From NCBI GenBank assembly GCA_009731375.1, contig BJOX01000072.1:7812-46681 (forward strand): 38,870 nt of DNA, written 5' to 3'. The position numbers were made by a program, and so were the translations under genes. The notes under the pieces are model-generated. The model ran no database searches and was not told the DNA's origin. It saw only the letters and a list, made by a program, of their open reading frames with translations. Origin of the DNA: Paulinella micropora. Taxonomy: Eukaryota; Cercozoa; Imbricatea; Euglyphida. This document shows, piece after piece, positions 9,810-20,812 of this stretch. How positions within the stretch are numbered: the first letter of the stretch is position 1; each line of letters opens with the position of its first letter.

Positions 9810-9997
9810 CCAAGCGCGGTTGCTAGAGCTGCCTCGAAACCCCACCCATAACAATCTGGTGTCTGCTGGGTCCTGGGCTATCAACCAGCATATGCGGAGT
9901 TTAAGATCTTTTACGCGCGCAACGACCCTCCTTCCCAGCATCTACCACCAAAGGGTTATGAGTTGGCGTCATAGTTTAACGCCTTGAGGCCATTGGG

Positions 9998-10054
<57 letters not shown>
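9810..10054 (+). mobile_element. Retroposon family C, copy 2, with (AAT)n tail
   Basis: The body at 9810-10000 matches C1 (AGAGCTGCCTCGAAACCCCA, TGGGTCCTGGGCTATCAACC, CATAGTTTAACGCC). The stem-loop GGCC ATTG GGCT is at 9988-9999. The (AAT)n tail runs 10001-10054. The 5' end is cut by the gap. Confidence 0.65.
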
Positions 10055-10056
<2 letters not shown>

Positions 10057-10117
10057 CAGCGATATCACCACCACCACCATCAGCATCATCATCGACAACA
10101 ACAAAAACATCATCACC

Positions 10118-10149
<32 letters not shown>

Positions 10150-10240
10150 CAATCACAACAATCACAACAACAGCAACAACAGCAACAACAGCAACAACAA
10201 CAACACCAACAACAACACCACCAACAACACCAACAACAAC

Positions 10241-10271
<31 letters not shown>

Positions 10272-10425
10272 GCAGCTGCAACACTGACAACAATTGAACA
10301 ACAACAATTGAACAACAACAGTTGAACAACAATAATTGAGCAACAATTGAACAGCATCAATTGAACAGCAACAACAACAACAACAACAACAATTGAACAA
10401 CGACAACAACAACAAACAGATCACA
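10055..10425 (+). repeat. Compound (ACC/AAC)n low-complexity tract
   Basis: Mixed ACC, AAC, CAA and CAG triplets, then repeats of CAACAATTGAA. All three frames give single-amino-acid-biased readings (Thr/Pro, Gln/Asn), so open frames here carry no coding evidence. Confidence 0.85.
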
Positions 10426-10794
10426 CCCATTCTCTCTTTAACACAAAAACCAAAGCCATGCAAGTCAACAGAAAACAGCACCCAAACAATAAACAGAACC
10501 CCCCCCCAAACCTAAAAAATGGCGGAAAAATATTTAAACTTGAAATTTGAACTTGACATTTCAAAATTGATAAAAAACATACGGTCTTGGAGTTCAATAC
10601 TGATAACTGTCAATTTCAAGTTTAAATTTAATTAATAAATATTAATATTATCTTATTTTAATGAATTAACGGCGACGGTTATGGTCTTTAATGCCACCGA
10701 TTTATCAATGTGACACTTCCATCTAACTTAATATTTAGTTGTGATCGGTGACCCACCAAACTTTACCTTGCTCAAGGTAAAATTTTTCCCAATA
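10426..10794. other. AT-rich stretch with a 15-bp inverted repeat
   Basis: No gene is visible. There is a run of C at about 10499-10507. TTTAAACTTGAAATT (10533-10547) is a perfect reverse complement of 10612-10626, with AAATTT bases nearby extending the pairing. This is where a 5' LTR of the following element should lie, but I find no direct repeat of it downstream of 19950. Confidence 0.6.
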
Positions 10795-13700
10795 ATGATT
10801 TTGGCGCGACAATACCTCACTCAACTCCGAGGTAAGCCTTCGCAGACGAAACGCTCCTTAAGCTATCTGGCAGCAGCATCATCATCGTCGTCGGCAGCAT
10901 CATCGTCATCATCATCGTCATCATCATCGTCGGTACGACCTACTCCGATTATGACGGCGCCATCGACGACCACATCATCGACGCCCCCCTGTGCTGACCA
11001 ACCAGGCCCAGTCTTCATCATCATCGTCCTCATCAGCACCGAGAGCGGTGTCTCCTACTATCGCAGACTGCATGCCGGTTCGTCAAATCAACGACAACCT
11101 TGTTCGAGACCTCAATCAGGTTCCGGGTTCACCATCGCCCCAACTGCCATTTCAGTCTGGAGCACTCGCTTCAGAGGAGGACTCCGAACCCGAAGCAGTG
11201 GAGTCATCCCCCATCGGAAGAGTTCGGCCCATCATCAGTCCGCGGTCCCGACCAAGGAGGACAGCTACATCGCCCCCGGCGGTGAATGTATCCCCTTTTG
11301 TCGGACCCGGCCCATTGGACGAATTCAGGGGACTCGTGGTATTCTCATCACAGCAGATGACACCAAATGTCCGTGACGCAATTGGAGACCCCTACCAACT
11401 CAGACGAGTCGACCTTCAGACTCCAATAGCCACCTTCCGCGCGGACCTTCATACTCCGCCTGTACCGTACCAAGAGGTCCAGCCGGTCCCATTCGCATGG
11501 GTACCCCCGCGTTTGGTTCCCGCACCCGAAGAAGAAAAAGAAGCCCCTACCACGGACACAGACTTGTGGATTGTCAAGGAAGTATACGCGAACTACTTCC
11601 CGACGCTGGGATCCGTTCGCTTCGCGGGTACATACTCCAGATGCCCACACGTTGGTTATTGGATACCAGAGCAAATGATCACCAGCCAAGGTCTATGGCC
11701 CGTCAACATCATTCCACATAGAGCTCATGGCTGGGACTACCCTCGAGTGGAACGAGCATTGCTACGCACGGCAGACGACGCACGCGGGACTTACGAGATC
11801 CCACCACCCGTGGACCACATCCATTGGAGATCTGCGGACCGCATGGCCCTCCCATTCACGGAGTACTACAACTTCATTGCGAACCCGCTTTTGGCGCGCA
11901 CCTTCATTCCTTGGGAAGCACTGGTGGGTTTAGCATGGAACCCATACCAGAGCGCATCATCGAGTTCTGCAACAGGCTCTTCATCGAGCTCGTCATCGAG
12001 CTCTTCATCAAGTTCATCGACGAGCACAACTTTGAGCACAACTTCGAGCACAACTTCGAGCACAACTTCGAGCACAACTTCGAGCACAACTTCGAGTTCG
12101 TCTTCGAGTTTGTCTTCGAGTTCGTCGTCAGCAATAGTGCCCGCACGCACCCGTGTGAGTCAGACCTACATACGTACCGACCCTCGCCAGATGTATGGAA
12201 GAACTCCTTGGGGCAACCAAACCGTTCATTTTGTTGATGAAACGTACGGCCTTAATCGCGACAGACCTACGCACCCTATGCAACACTATTGGCCGCCTCG
12301 TAACATGCCCCATGAGATGGATTCTGCTACATATAGCGACATCACGTTGGGAATGTCTCTTCTTTCCCAAGGCGAGGAATGCAAAGGAGTTGTCAACATG
12401 GAAGCCCTTTGCCTACTCAGAGTCACGGAACGCACAAGGCACGCCTTCTTCACGATCATTCCCCGCAAAGACTTAAGAAGGAGGACGTGGAGAACATTCT
12501 GAACCAACCGAAAGGCGCAACCACGATGAAGAAATTCTTGGAAACTAACTTGAATGCCACCATCCTTCACTTGGGCCCGACACATGGACGAAGCACGGCA
12601 CAACTTGTGTGTACGGCCCTCGTCGGCCGCCAAGTGGAGCCAACCGGGAACGTGGACTACTTCCGCACCGGCATGGCATATCATAACAGACTCCGACCCT
12701 GGGGATACAAAGTGTCGTCGTACGTAGGACTCATTGTCGGTGCTTCCCCAAGAACGGCACCCCGAGACACCATCATGGACGCGCTTTCCGAAAGTGAGTT
12801 ACTTTTTCCGTGGAGCTGCATGGAAACTCCAACCACCGGCCAATACACCATGGCCCCGGCATTTGGCACCTCAGAATACCGACGCTACTCGTTCAGGCTA
12901 CCAACACGTGAACGCTGCTTCGCACTTCAGCACTACTTCCACCGACTCCCTTGCATTGATCCCATCTGGCTAAAGACCACCGCGACGGACTCCTATTACG
13001 ACATCCAAGGTAGGCCAGTACGCGAGCGCAGCTACCTATGCACAGTCGACCTCCCTCGAAACTATTTCAACCAGAGGTCCCTGACCATTTACTACATGAA
13101 CAGGGGCGACGGAAAGTTCTTCGACAACATCCTCACAGACAACTGGAGTGGATAACGCGAGGAATAGAAATTACCAGAGGCATGCTCACGCTAGGAAGCC
13201 ATCGGGGAACGCCCGCCGACACCTCGCTAACTATCTCCGACGTGCCCGAACTGGATCGACCCACAGCAACCTGACTCGGCCATCCAATGGCCTACTACAT
13301 TCTATTGGGCCCGATATGAAAACGTAGAATGGATTATAGCTCAAACCGCTATCTATCTAATCGCCAGCCAGACCGGCAAACGCTACAGCCGCGAAATCCA
13401 CGTAGTCCACCATCATACGGGCACTTACCCTTGCAAGTACGACATCGCCAACCCGTTTCCACCAGAAAAGCGTTTGAAAGGTTACCCTGTTGTCGTTCCA
13501 TGCGTTCGCAAAGAAACCAAATTCCACCCGAATCCCCACATCCGGAGATAGGCGGGAAACGCACTCGCGGCACAGCCGGTGGATAGACACACTCCAACGG
13601 CACGCTGGCTCAACTTGAAGTCAACCGAGACTGCCGAGCGCCTACGTCTATTCTACTGCAAAATGAAGATGTTTACGTCGGACATTGACGCAGAGACCCT

Positions 13701-14249
13701 TCTGAATCTGCCTCTCCCAGTCCACACTTTGAGCCCACTGGAAACACGCGGACACTACCGCATCGGCTTCCCCCAAGGTATGTACATCGACCCGGGATTC
13801 GACGTGATGCTGAAGCCACAAGGACGGCCGGGTACACCAGGATCCAGCACGCATCCGATTGACGTGGACGCAAGCGAAAACGCAGCATTCGCTCCAGCTT
13901 CCAGCTCCAGTGCCAGCTCTAGCAGTTCGAGCTTTAGCTCGGGCTCCGCACCCGCCAGCACTCCGGGCCCCGCTCCCGCTTCACGACCTTTCATGTACGC
14001 TGCTCCAAGCTCTTCTCTTGCCCCTACGACGCCCCGAGTGGCAAGGACAGCCAGTGTAACACCGGACAGCCGGCTCCGCACCGGAGACAAGACGACGACG
14101 ACGACCAGACAAAACCGGACTCGCCCAGCCCGGCAGGTAGCCAACCACCTACGGCCACATCTTCGTCATCATCGTCTTCCTCGACTGCGGCGACATCGCC
14201 GTCATCCCACGCCATGCATCTACGTTCCAGACCAAGACAACAAGCGTAA
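10795..14249 (+). pseudogene. ORF1 of the Ty3-like element (gag-like, broken)
   Basis: Probably the structural protein, but I recognise no domain. ATG at 10795 opens MILARQYLTQLRG and a poly-Ser run; the frame moves at a run of six C near 10985 and continues to about 12470. It then moves again, near 13150 and near 13255, meets an in-frame TAG at about 13550, and shifts once more near 14100 before ending at TAA 14247-14249. The coding potential is about 1150 codons, far longer than a usual gag. Ser/Thr tracts at about 11955-12130 (with 12-bp repeats coding SSTT) and 13890-13960 separate more ordered blocks. Confidence 0.6.
12020..12096 (+). repeat. 12-bp coding minisatellite in ORF1
   Basis: GAGCACAACTTC is repeated about six times, coding Ser-Thr-Thr-Ser units within the Ser-rich linker. 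Slippage here would change linker length in frame. Confidence 0.8.
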
Positions 14250-14258
14250 GGGTTCGAC

Positions 14259-14904
14259 ATGAAGTACGCCCCTCTCGAACCAGCCCCTCAGCCTATCTAC
14301 CCAGGTATGTTCCGTCTTGCTGCCATCAATCCCGATGGACATGCGCCTTAAGATTTTGAAGCAGCTAAATCTTTACGCGCACATGGAATGGATTTGTTGC
14401 GTCTCCTCTGGCGGACTCAACGCGGCTACAGCCTACCTTACAGACAAGCTAGACCCGGATCTGCAACGCTACCTCTGGTACAAGATGACCCATTGGATCG
14501 ACGTCGGACAACGTACGGGTAAGCCTTACCTCCAACGCGAGCTAAACTTCGACGCCGGTACCCGACAAGATCTTCCTGATGGCCTCTTTGCCTTCCGCGC
14601 TTCACGAAGCGCATGCCTTACACCCCATTTACCATGGTGTATTTGCACAGCTAAACACTGCGCAGGTAGTAAGCCCTCCGATCTACCTACACAGCCAGCA
14701 TTTCGGCTTTCCTCTATTAACCCCAGCCTTCACATCTACTTACGACGGGAGATCCTTTCGGAACTCAACTACTTCAGCAACTGCGGCCTCATCATCCCGT
14801 ACTCTTTGGATCGCGCTTTCTTCAACGCATCAGGAGCCATCAACGGCGTGGCAAGCGTCAAAGACAAAGAGCGCGTTTGGCAGAAGCTCGCTGAACTAGT
14901 CTAA
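14259..14904 (+). pseudogene. Small ORF with PDG-PWC motif (one frameshift)
   Basis: ATG at 14259 (MKYAPLEPAPQPIYPG) reads to a stop near 14350. The next frame then carries KILKQLNLYAHMEW on to TAA at 14902, so one small indel separates the parts. The frame includes LPDGLFAFRA followed by PWCICTAKHC, closely like a motif in the next ORF. Function unknown. The CxC...C group could bind zinc. Confidence 0.45.
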
Positions 14905-14949
14905 AAGGGGAAATATAGTGTGGATCCTGTCTGATATTCAATAGATACC

Positions 14950-15450
14950 ATGCCATCGCTTGACAACAACCAGTTCGCTTACAATGTCCCCGACGGCATC
15001 TTCGCATGGCAAGCACTTCACCCCGACAGGACTCATCAACCGTGGTGTAAGTGCGGCTACGGCGATTGCCTTCACGTCGACACTACTGGCGCTACTGGGA
15101 CACGCAAGCCTAAACCGAAACCAGCTCGACCAGCTTTCAATAGTAGTCTTGGTGGCCGCCCCCGCTACAAACAGAACCGCAAACATGCCCAACGCGCCAG
15201 GCGGACCCGATATCCGCCGGCCGGCGATGGCAAGTATCAACCCGACCGGGTATATCGGACCAGCCAACAGGCCCGCACTGCCCATTATGGTCAGACAGCC
15301 CCTCGGCCCGTCCAGAACCCGAATTACAAGCCACCTCCGCGCCCACAGCATCGTTTTGCGGCTCCAACGCAGCGCCACCACTTCTACATGTATGCTCGGT
15401 CTGGTACCGGACACCAGCAGGGATTGAATACCAAACAGGGTCGGGTGTGA
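14950..15450 (+). CDS. Basic nucleocapsid-like protein
   Basis: An intact 166-aa ORF from ATG to TGA. The N-terminus has NVPDGIFAWQALHPD followed by HQPWCKCGYGDCLH, a CxCx4CxH group. From residue 50 to the end it is rich in Lys, Arg, Pro, Gln and Tyr without acidic clusters, as expected for an RNA-binding nucleocapsid. Its place just before pol supports that role. It does not have the standard CX2CX4HX4C knuckle, so the assignment is inference. Confidence 0.55.
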   Translation: MPSLDNNQFAYNVPDGIFAWQALHPDRTHQPWCKCGYGDCLHVDTTGATGTRKPKPKPARPAFNSSLGGRPRYKQNRKHAQRARRTRYPPAGDGKYQPDRVYRTSQQARTAHYGQTAPRPVQNPNYKPPPRPQHRFAAPTQRHHFYMYARSGTGHQQGLNTKQGRV

Positions 15451-15510
15451 CCATCAAGTCTGGAGCCCTCTCCAGACACCGCCTTATTCTTACCGCCTGA
15501 TCCTTCCACC

Positions 15511-15780
15511 ATGGCTCTTCCCCACCGGGAAGTCACAGTTCTCGCTGTAAAGGATTCTCCATATTTCGATCCCGTCATGGCGGAGCTCGCTGCAACATGC
15601 CCGGACCCGCGCATGCTTTACTGTACGGCGACTACGGTTAGTGGAACACAGACCACCCCGTGGATTCTCATTTCTGAGAGGCTTTGCCGCAACTTTTTAG
15701 ACAAACAGGCCGCCAAGATTACCGCGCCGCCTGCGCCCAAATACGCACCTGAAGTCGTCAACTCCGACCTCACTGCATAA
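15511..15780 (+). CDS. Short ORF in frame with RT, ending in TAA
   Basis: 89 codons from ATG 15511 (MALPHREVTVLAVKDSPYFD) to TAA 15778-15780. The same frame continues without another stop into RT. No protease motif is visible. It may be the N-terminus of pol, separated by a mutation or a leaky stop. Confidence 0.45.
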   Translation: MALPHREVTVLAVKDSPYFDPVMAELAATCPDPRMLYCTATTVSGTQTTPWILISERLCRNFLDKQAAKITAPPAPKYAPEVVNSDLTA

Positions 15781-16602
15781 CAACAACAACTTCTATGGGC
15801 CCTCCTCGGAGAATTCGACGATGTCTTCCAAGACAAAGCAGGTGTCTTCAACCACACTGTTGTGTCGCTCATCCTCAAACCGGGAGCTAAACCAATTGCG
15901 GTGCAATGCCCAAATTGGACTCCAGCGGTATACCAATACCTCAAAGGTTGGGCGATGGACGTTCTTACAGCCGGCCTCTGGTCCATGGCCTCCGCAAATT
16001 GTGCCTGGGCTAGTCGAGCCTGCCCCCTAGGAAAGTTTGAAGACTTAGCAAAGGAGGTCATCCGCGACATACGCAACGTCTACGACTACCGCGGTGCAAA
16101 CGACAACCTCCACCTGCCTGTGCCAGGTTTACCCAACCCGGATCAATACCGCGAACGCTTCGCGGGCTGGCACTATCTCAGTTCTATCGACATGGTCGAC
16201 GGCTTCACGCATCTGAGACTCAATCCTGATGACGGCAGCCGCGATATTCTCGCTGTTTGGACACCCTTAGGACTCCTAGTTCCTAATTTTATGCCTCAAG
16301 GTGTTCACCGCGCCCCGGGAGACTTTCGACGCGCTATGGATAAGTCCTTCAACCATCTGGACTTTTGGAATAAATCCGCTTCGGCCTACCTCGACGACGT
16401 CACAGACGGCTCCGACGACTTCGATACCCACCTCCGCGAACTCCGATGCATCTTTCAAGCCATGCGAGACTCCGGCCTCCACGGTTCGGCCCGGAAACCA
16501 CGCTTAGGCTATCGCGAGCTCAACATTCTGGGCAAACGCTGCAGCAAGAAAGGTATCGCCGCAGATTCTTCCAAGCTGGCCGACCGATCCAACGTTTTCT
16601 GA
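15781..16602 (+). pseudogene. Ty3-type reverse transcriptase (fragment)
   Basis: It opens LLWALLGEFDDVFQDKAG, the usual start of a Ty3 RT, then LKPGAKPIAVQ. Motif A is SSIDMVDGF (Asp at 16189), motif B region FMPQGVHRAPGDFRRAMD, and the catalytic YLDD is at 16387-16398. PQG in place of the common FGL is known in some fungal and protist lineages. The frame ends at TGA 16600-16602. The conserved EVRSVLGM that should follow is in the next frame, and a few residues before it appear to be missing, so this copy has an indel near 16577. Confidence 0.8.
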
Positions 16603-16621
16603 AGTCCGATCAGTCTTAGGT

Positions 16622-18901
16622 ATGACCAACTTCATCCAAGCCCATATCCCTGACTATTCCCGATTAGTGGCACCTCTGACCAATCTTCTCAAATCCACTC
16701 ACGCTCGGCCCTCCGGTGCCCCTTACCTGACCCGAGATGAGCGGAAATGCATGAGGAAGCTCCGCCGTGTCCTCACTACGCTCCCCATTCTGGTAAAGTA
16801 TGAGCCGTCGCAACGACTCTACCTCCGGACGGACGCAAGCCAGATCGGCATTGGCGGCGCACTTCATAATGGCTCAGAGCGCAACGCTCCGGTCATCCAG
16901 TACTTCTCCCAGAAGCTTACAGACACGCAAACACGATGGGCGACCTACGTTCGTGAAGCCTACGGCGTCATCTACGGTATTCAACAGTGCCGCTACTACA
17001 TCGATGCCAGCGATCATGAACTCACCATCGTCACAGACCACCGTCCCCTTTTGTGGCTATGGCACGCTCGCAGCCCCGTGGTCGTCAACTGGGTTTTGGA
17101 GCACCTTCAGACGATTCGATTCAAAGTCGAATATCTACCAGGTAAGCAAAAACAACTCCCCGACGGTCTCTCACGTGACCCCTGCATCGCCCCCGGCCAG
17201 CCCACCTTGATTGGCGAAGCCGAGGCGACTCTCCAGCTCTTATCCACCATTCCGGCACCCCGAGCAGGCTCTACCCTTTGGTTAGCAGTTGAAGGCACGC
17301 ACGCGGCCTTGGATACCCGTCTCAAGTCCCTTTCTTGCTCCGCGGCGGCCCCACTCTACGTAGCATTCAAGCCTCATGGGACTTGGCCATTGTCATTCCC
17401 TCTGCTGAACGCTCCCCGATGGTTGCCCTTCACCTCCCCTATGCTTGCTCTCCGCAAGCCCTTCGCTCTGCTCATGCCTCAAGACTTGGTTCATTGCGTC
17501 CCTGATGAAACTCTTCCACAGACGATCGTCGAACAATGCCGCAAGATCTTGTTCCTTGACGACAACCTTGTCTGGCTCGTACATGGACTTGGAATGGAGC
17601 AACACTACATCTATCCTCTCGTTGCTACATCGCATGCGCAGCGCGTTACACGCCAGCAGTTCATCAACGCACAACGACAGAACAGCTTCACGGCCCCTCT
17701 CTGGACCGAAGACGTCATCTCTGTCTCCGCCGGCTCAGCCGAACTGATCCTTCGACAAGGTATTGCAGTCACCGTTGACTCCGATCAATCTTCAGTCAAG
17801 GTTTATGTCCCAGAAGAGCTACGCCGTCCCCTCATCAATTATGCCCACCTCATGCAGAACCACGCCAAAGCGCCGACAGTCGTCCCCTTTATCAAGGAGC
17901 GCTACATTTGGTTCCGCACAGACGGTACGGATATCATGCATCAAGACGTCCTTGCTGCCCTCCGTGACTGCCACTTTTGCCAACTAGTCCACGCCCGCCT
18001 GACCCTTAACCACGGCCGATATTCATCACTCACGTGGACGCATCAAGAACAGGGCATCGGCCTCGACCACGTTCACATCGGCATCCCTGGCGTCACCTTT
18101 CAGTACATACTGACCATCGTCGATCTTTTCTCGGGATTTCTCCAACTTATCCCGTGCGTCTCCACATCCGCGGAAGAAACAGTGGAACTCATTCTCAATC
18201 GATGGGCCTACATCTTTGGTTTTCCGGAGTCCATCTTCTCCGATTATCATAGTTCTTTCGTTGGCACGTTGGCCAAACGATTTTGCAGCCTAGCCGGCCT
18301 CGAATGGCTCACCACCGCGCCCTACTCGCATCATCAAATCGGCTACGTTGAATGCCGCCACAAAGCTATGCGCACGGCTATCCAGTCTCTCTCTAAGGCA
18401 GAAAAAACCAACTGGCCCAGCATCATCCCTTCTCTCTCCTTCGCTCAGAACACATACGTATCTACAGCAACCGGCACTACTACCTTTGACGGAATGCTCG
18501 CCCGCAAGCCCCGCTGCAAGTTGGACTTCTTCGACTCGCCGGAGATTGTTAATGCCCGCGCTACCGCTTCCAGCGCCGCCCTCGACGCATCACCGACACT
18601 GTCAATACAGTCGGCCGAACAGATCGCACTGTTGAACAGCGCCCGCACCGCTGTCACAACTTATGTCAGCGCGTACACCACCGTTACCCGCGCCCGGTCC
18701 GTCGCTCAAAAGAACAAAGGCCGCCGCAAGGCTGTCAAGGAATGGAAAGTAAACGACACAGTCTCCGTCTACCGCCCCAAGCCTTCCAAGCAAGGCATTC
18801 CAGCCTCCTCCGTTCTTCAGTTCGACGGCCCCTACACCATCGTTGAGCAGGTAGCTCCAACTGCTTCAAGCTGCGTCATCTCAAGACCAACAAGGTATTG
18901 A
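16622..18901 (+). pseudogene. Ty3-type RNase H and integrase
   Basis: Residues 1-60 are the RT connection. RNase H follows: RTDAS (D71), REAYGV (E about 112), TDHRPL (D about 139), and a final PGKQKQLPDGLSRD. A spacer of about 220 residues leads to the integrase zinc region, with two His then CHFC near residue 451. The catalytic core has D482 (GLDHVH), D541 (FSDYHS) and E577 (YVECRH), a D58D35E spacing. The final FDGPYTIVEQVAP is the usual C-terminal barrel; the frame breaks near 18860. No protease lies before it. All catalytic residues are present. Confidence 0.85.
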
Positions 18902-19410
18902 AACGCATCGACCGCTCACACCTCGCTCCGTATACTGCACCCACTGACGGCCTCGCCCCGCTCAACACGGTCGCAGTAGACAATCACGACGACGATTCAG
19001 TCAACTACACCATCGGCAAAGTCGTAGCATTCATCGACCGCGATCAGGTTAAACTTGGCATCGTTTTAGACGAGGACCCAGAGAACGAGGAAAACGACCT
19101 CGTAGTTCACCAGCTCGGTACGACCTCAGACAAGAACCCTCTCTTCCGTCCCATCTACGAAGACACAAAGGACCAAACCACTATCCAACGCTGGGGTAAT
19201 CCCTTGGCTCATTGGAAGCCCCTTCTCTTCGACACAACAAACGATCAAGTCGTTCATCGTCACATCGAGTGGCGCCGTTATACGACCAACAAGAATAAAG
19301 GCAAACTCCCCGCCAACGTTCTTAAGCGTCTTCAAGGCCCTCTCATCACCGGCGAATCCTTCCCACTTCATATCTTCCAGAAAGGTAAGCAAGCTACATC
19401 GAAGGAATAG
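18898..19410 (+). pseudogene. Integrase C-terminal extension
   Basis: In frame 1 the sequence upstream of 18898 (LKTNKVLKRIDRSHLAPY) is the expected end of the integrase barrel, so this is the rest of the same protein after a frameshift. About 150 more residues follow: an acidic segment (DDDSVNYTIGKVVAFIDRDQ, LDEDPENEENDLVVHQLG), then FRPIYED, and a Lys-rich end (GKLPANVLKRLQGP). I do not recognise the fold. A chromatin-reading or BAH-like role would be a guess. It ends at TAG 19408-19410. Confidence 0.6.
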
Positions 19411-19937
19411 CCACCTCAACACTCTCAAGTGGGTTTTACCCATCGTACCAGCTTCACCCGCCACAGCCCAGCGCTTTTCCCACTTGGCCCGCCATCGTCC
19501 CTAGACAAGCTACGCCACGACCAGAGTATCTCTGTAAGTCCTTGGTCGCTTTTTGTGCCTGCAGGTCAACAATCATCCTCATCGAATCTGAACACCTCAG
19601 TGATTATATTGGCATGGCATAATTGGTGCCTTAAATTTGGTTCATCTCGGCTGTGCGATACATGGCCACCTAGCTTCCTACGGCTCGACGTCAGCTCCCC
19701 GATATCAACGCATCGCTACTGTGCCTCAATTGTCTCAGTCCCGCTTCCGCAACCCGATATCCGGCCCCGGCTGATCTCCGTCTACACTGCGCTACACATC
19801 GACGCTCTTCTTTTTCATCCTCCTCCTGGGTTTAAAGAGACTCATCTTTCTCTTTTCTCCTACTTTTTTCTGAGACAAGTCACTGACCAATCGTTAGTCA
19901 CTCACTCTGTACGCAACTCTACTCAACCGTTAGGTCT

Positions 19938-19950
19938 GGGGGGGGGGGAG
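19938..19950 (+). other. Possible polypurine tract
   Basis: Eleven G followed by AG, 530 bases after the last stop. This is where a plus-strand primer and then a 3' LTR would be expected. No LTR could be confirmed after it. Confidence 0.4.
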
Positions 19951-20812
19951 CTATCAGACTGAGCACTTTAACGACCGGCCAAAACCACTACCGTTGACAT
20001 TTTACTGTTTTTGACTGGCTCGTTAGATTCTCCTCTGCACGACGTTTCGACTTCACTAACTAGCTTTCGATTTCGTCCAGGAATGACTTCAAACGGTTTA
20101 ATCAAAGTTTTTACAGCAAATGCCATTTTCCCCTTCTCCATTGCCTTTTCCCCACGATTTCCCGAAAACCACAAATTACGGTAAATTTTGGGGAACACAG
20201 TCAAGAGAACATAAAAATGATATTTGCCGTGCACTGCGCGCACAGCCGTTTGGCTCCGAAAGACTTTCCCAAATGAAAGTTCAGGACTTTTTACTTGAAG
20301 AAATAACTTGTACTTGAAGCCCTCCTTCAAGTGCTACAACTTATTCAACTTCAAGTGACACACGAAACTAACTCACAATCTAAGCTCACCTACGATCGTA
20401 CGTTGCAACCAAGTCTGCAAACAAGTAGAAACCTACGTAAATAAACGAAGTGACCTCTCAGCTATTTACTGGTATTTCACCTACTCTCAGGAGTTAGGGC
20501 TTTTTGCAGCCATAGAGACTTTTAATAAAAGTTCGTTGTGTATTTATCCCTTGGGGTTGTATCCAAACTCACATATTCATTAGTGACTATGAAAACGGAG
20601 GCAAAATCTACGTATTGAAATTTTGTCCGAGTCAGCACATCTGAATCGGTTCTCCACGAGAAGAAAAAAATTACTGTAAGTTTTGAATTTGAATCATAAG
20701 TTCAATTTCTAGTGTTAACGGTAATATGTATTTATTAACTTGAAGAAATTATTTTTTTTAATAAGGTAAGAGGATGTAACTTGAAAAATTTGTGGGGAAC
20801 AGTTCAAGATGC
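19951..20812. other. AT-rich non-coding stretch
   Basis: No supported gene; open frames are short. Two similar segments occur: TTTTGGGGAACACAGTCAAG near 20187 and TTGTGGGGAACAGTTCAAG near 20790. A 3' LTR may be hidden here, but no matching 5' copy is seen. Confidence 0.5.

Larger units (their letters stand above)
10795..19950 (+). mobile_element. Decayed Ty3/gypsy-type retroelement
   Basis: Order on +: Ser-rich ORF1 (10795-14249), a short ORF (14259-14904), a basic nucleocapsid-like ORF (14950-15450), a small ORF (15511-15780), RT (15781-16602), RNase H and integrase (16622-18901), an integrase C-terminal extension (18898-19410), and a purine tract (19938-19950). RT-RNase H-integrase is the Ty3/gypsy order. 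Frameshifts and stops interrupt it in at least seven places. No LTR pair, primer site or DTG/DSG protease motif was found. Its GC-rich coding DNA stands out from AT-rich flanks. Confidence 0.8.

Noticed and set aside
10053-10325. Thr/Pro-rich protein on + or Val-rich protein on -
   Set aside because: A low-complexity triplet tract with no conserved flanking coding sequence.
10499-19948. Terminal inverted repeat around the Ty3-like element (C-run with AAACCTAA against TTAGGTCTGGGG)
   Set aside because: Similarity is about 17 bases, mostly a homopolymer, and does not extend. Better explained by a purine tract and chance.
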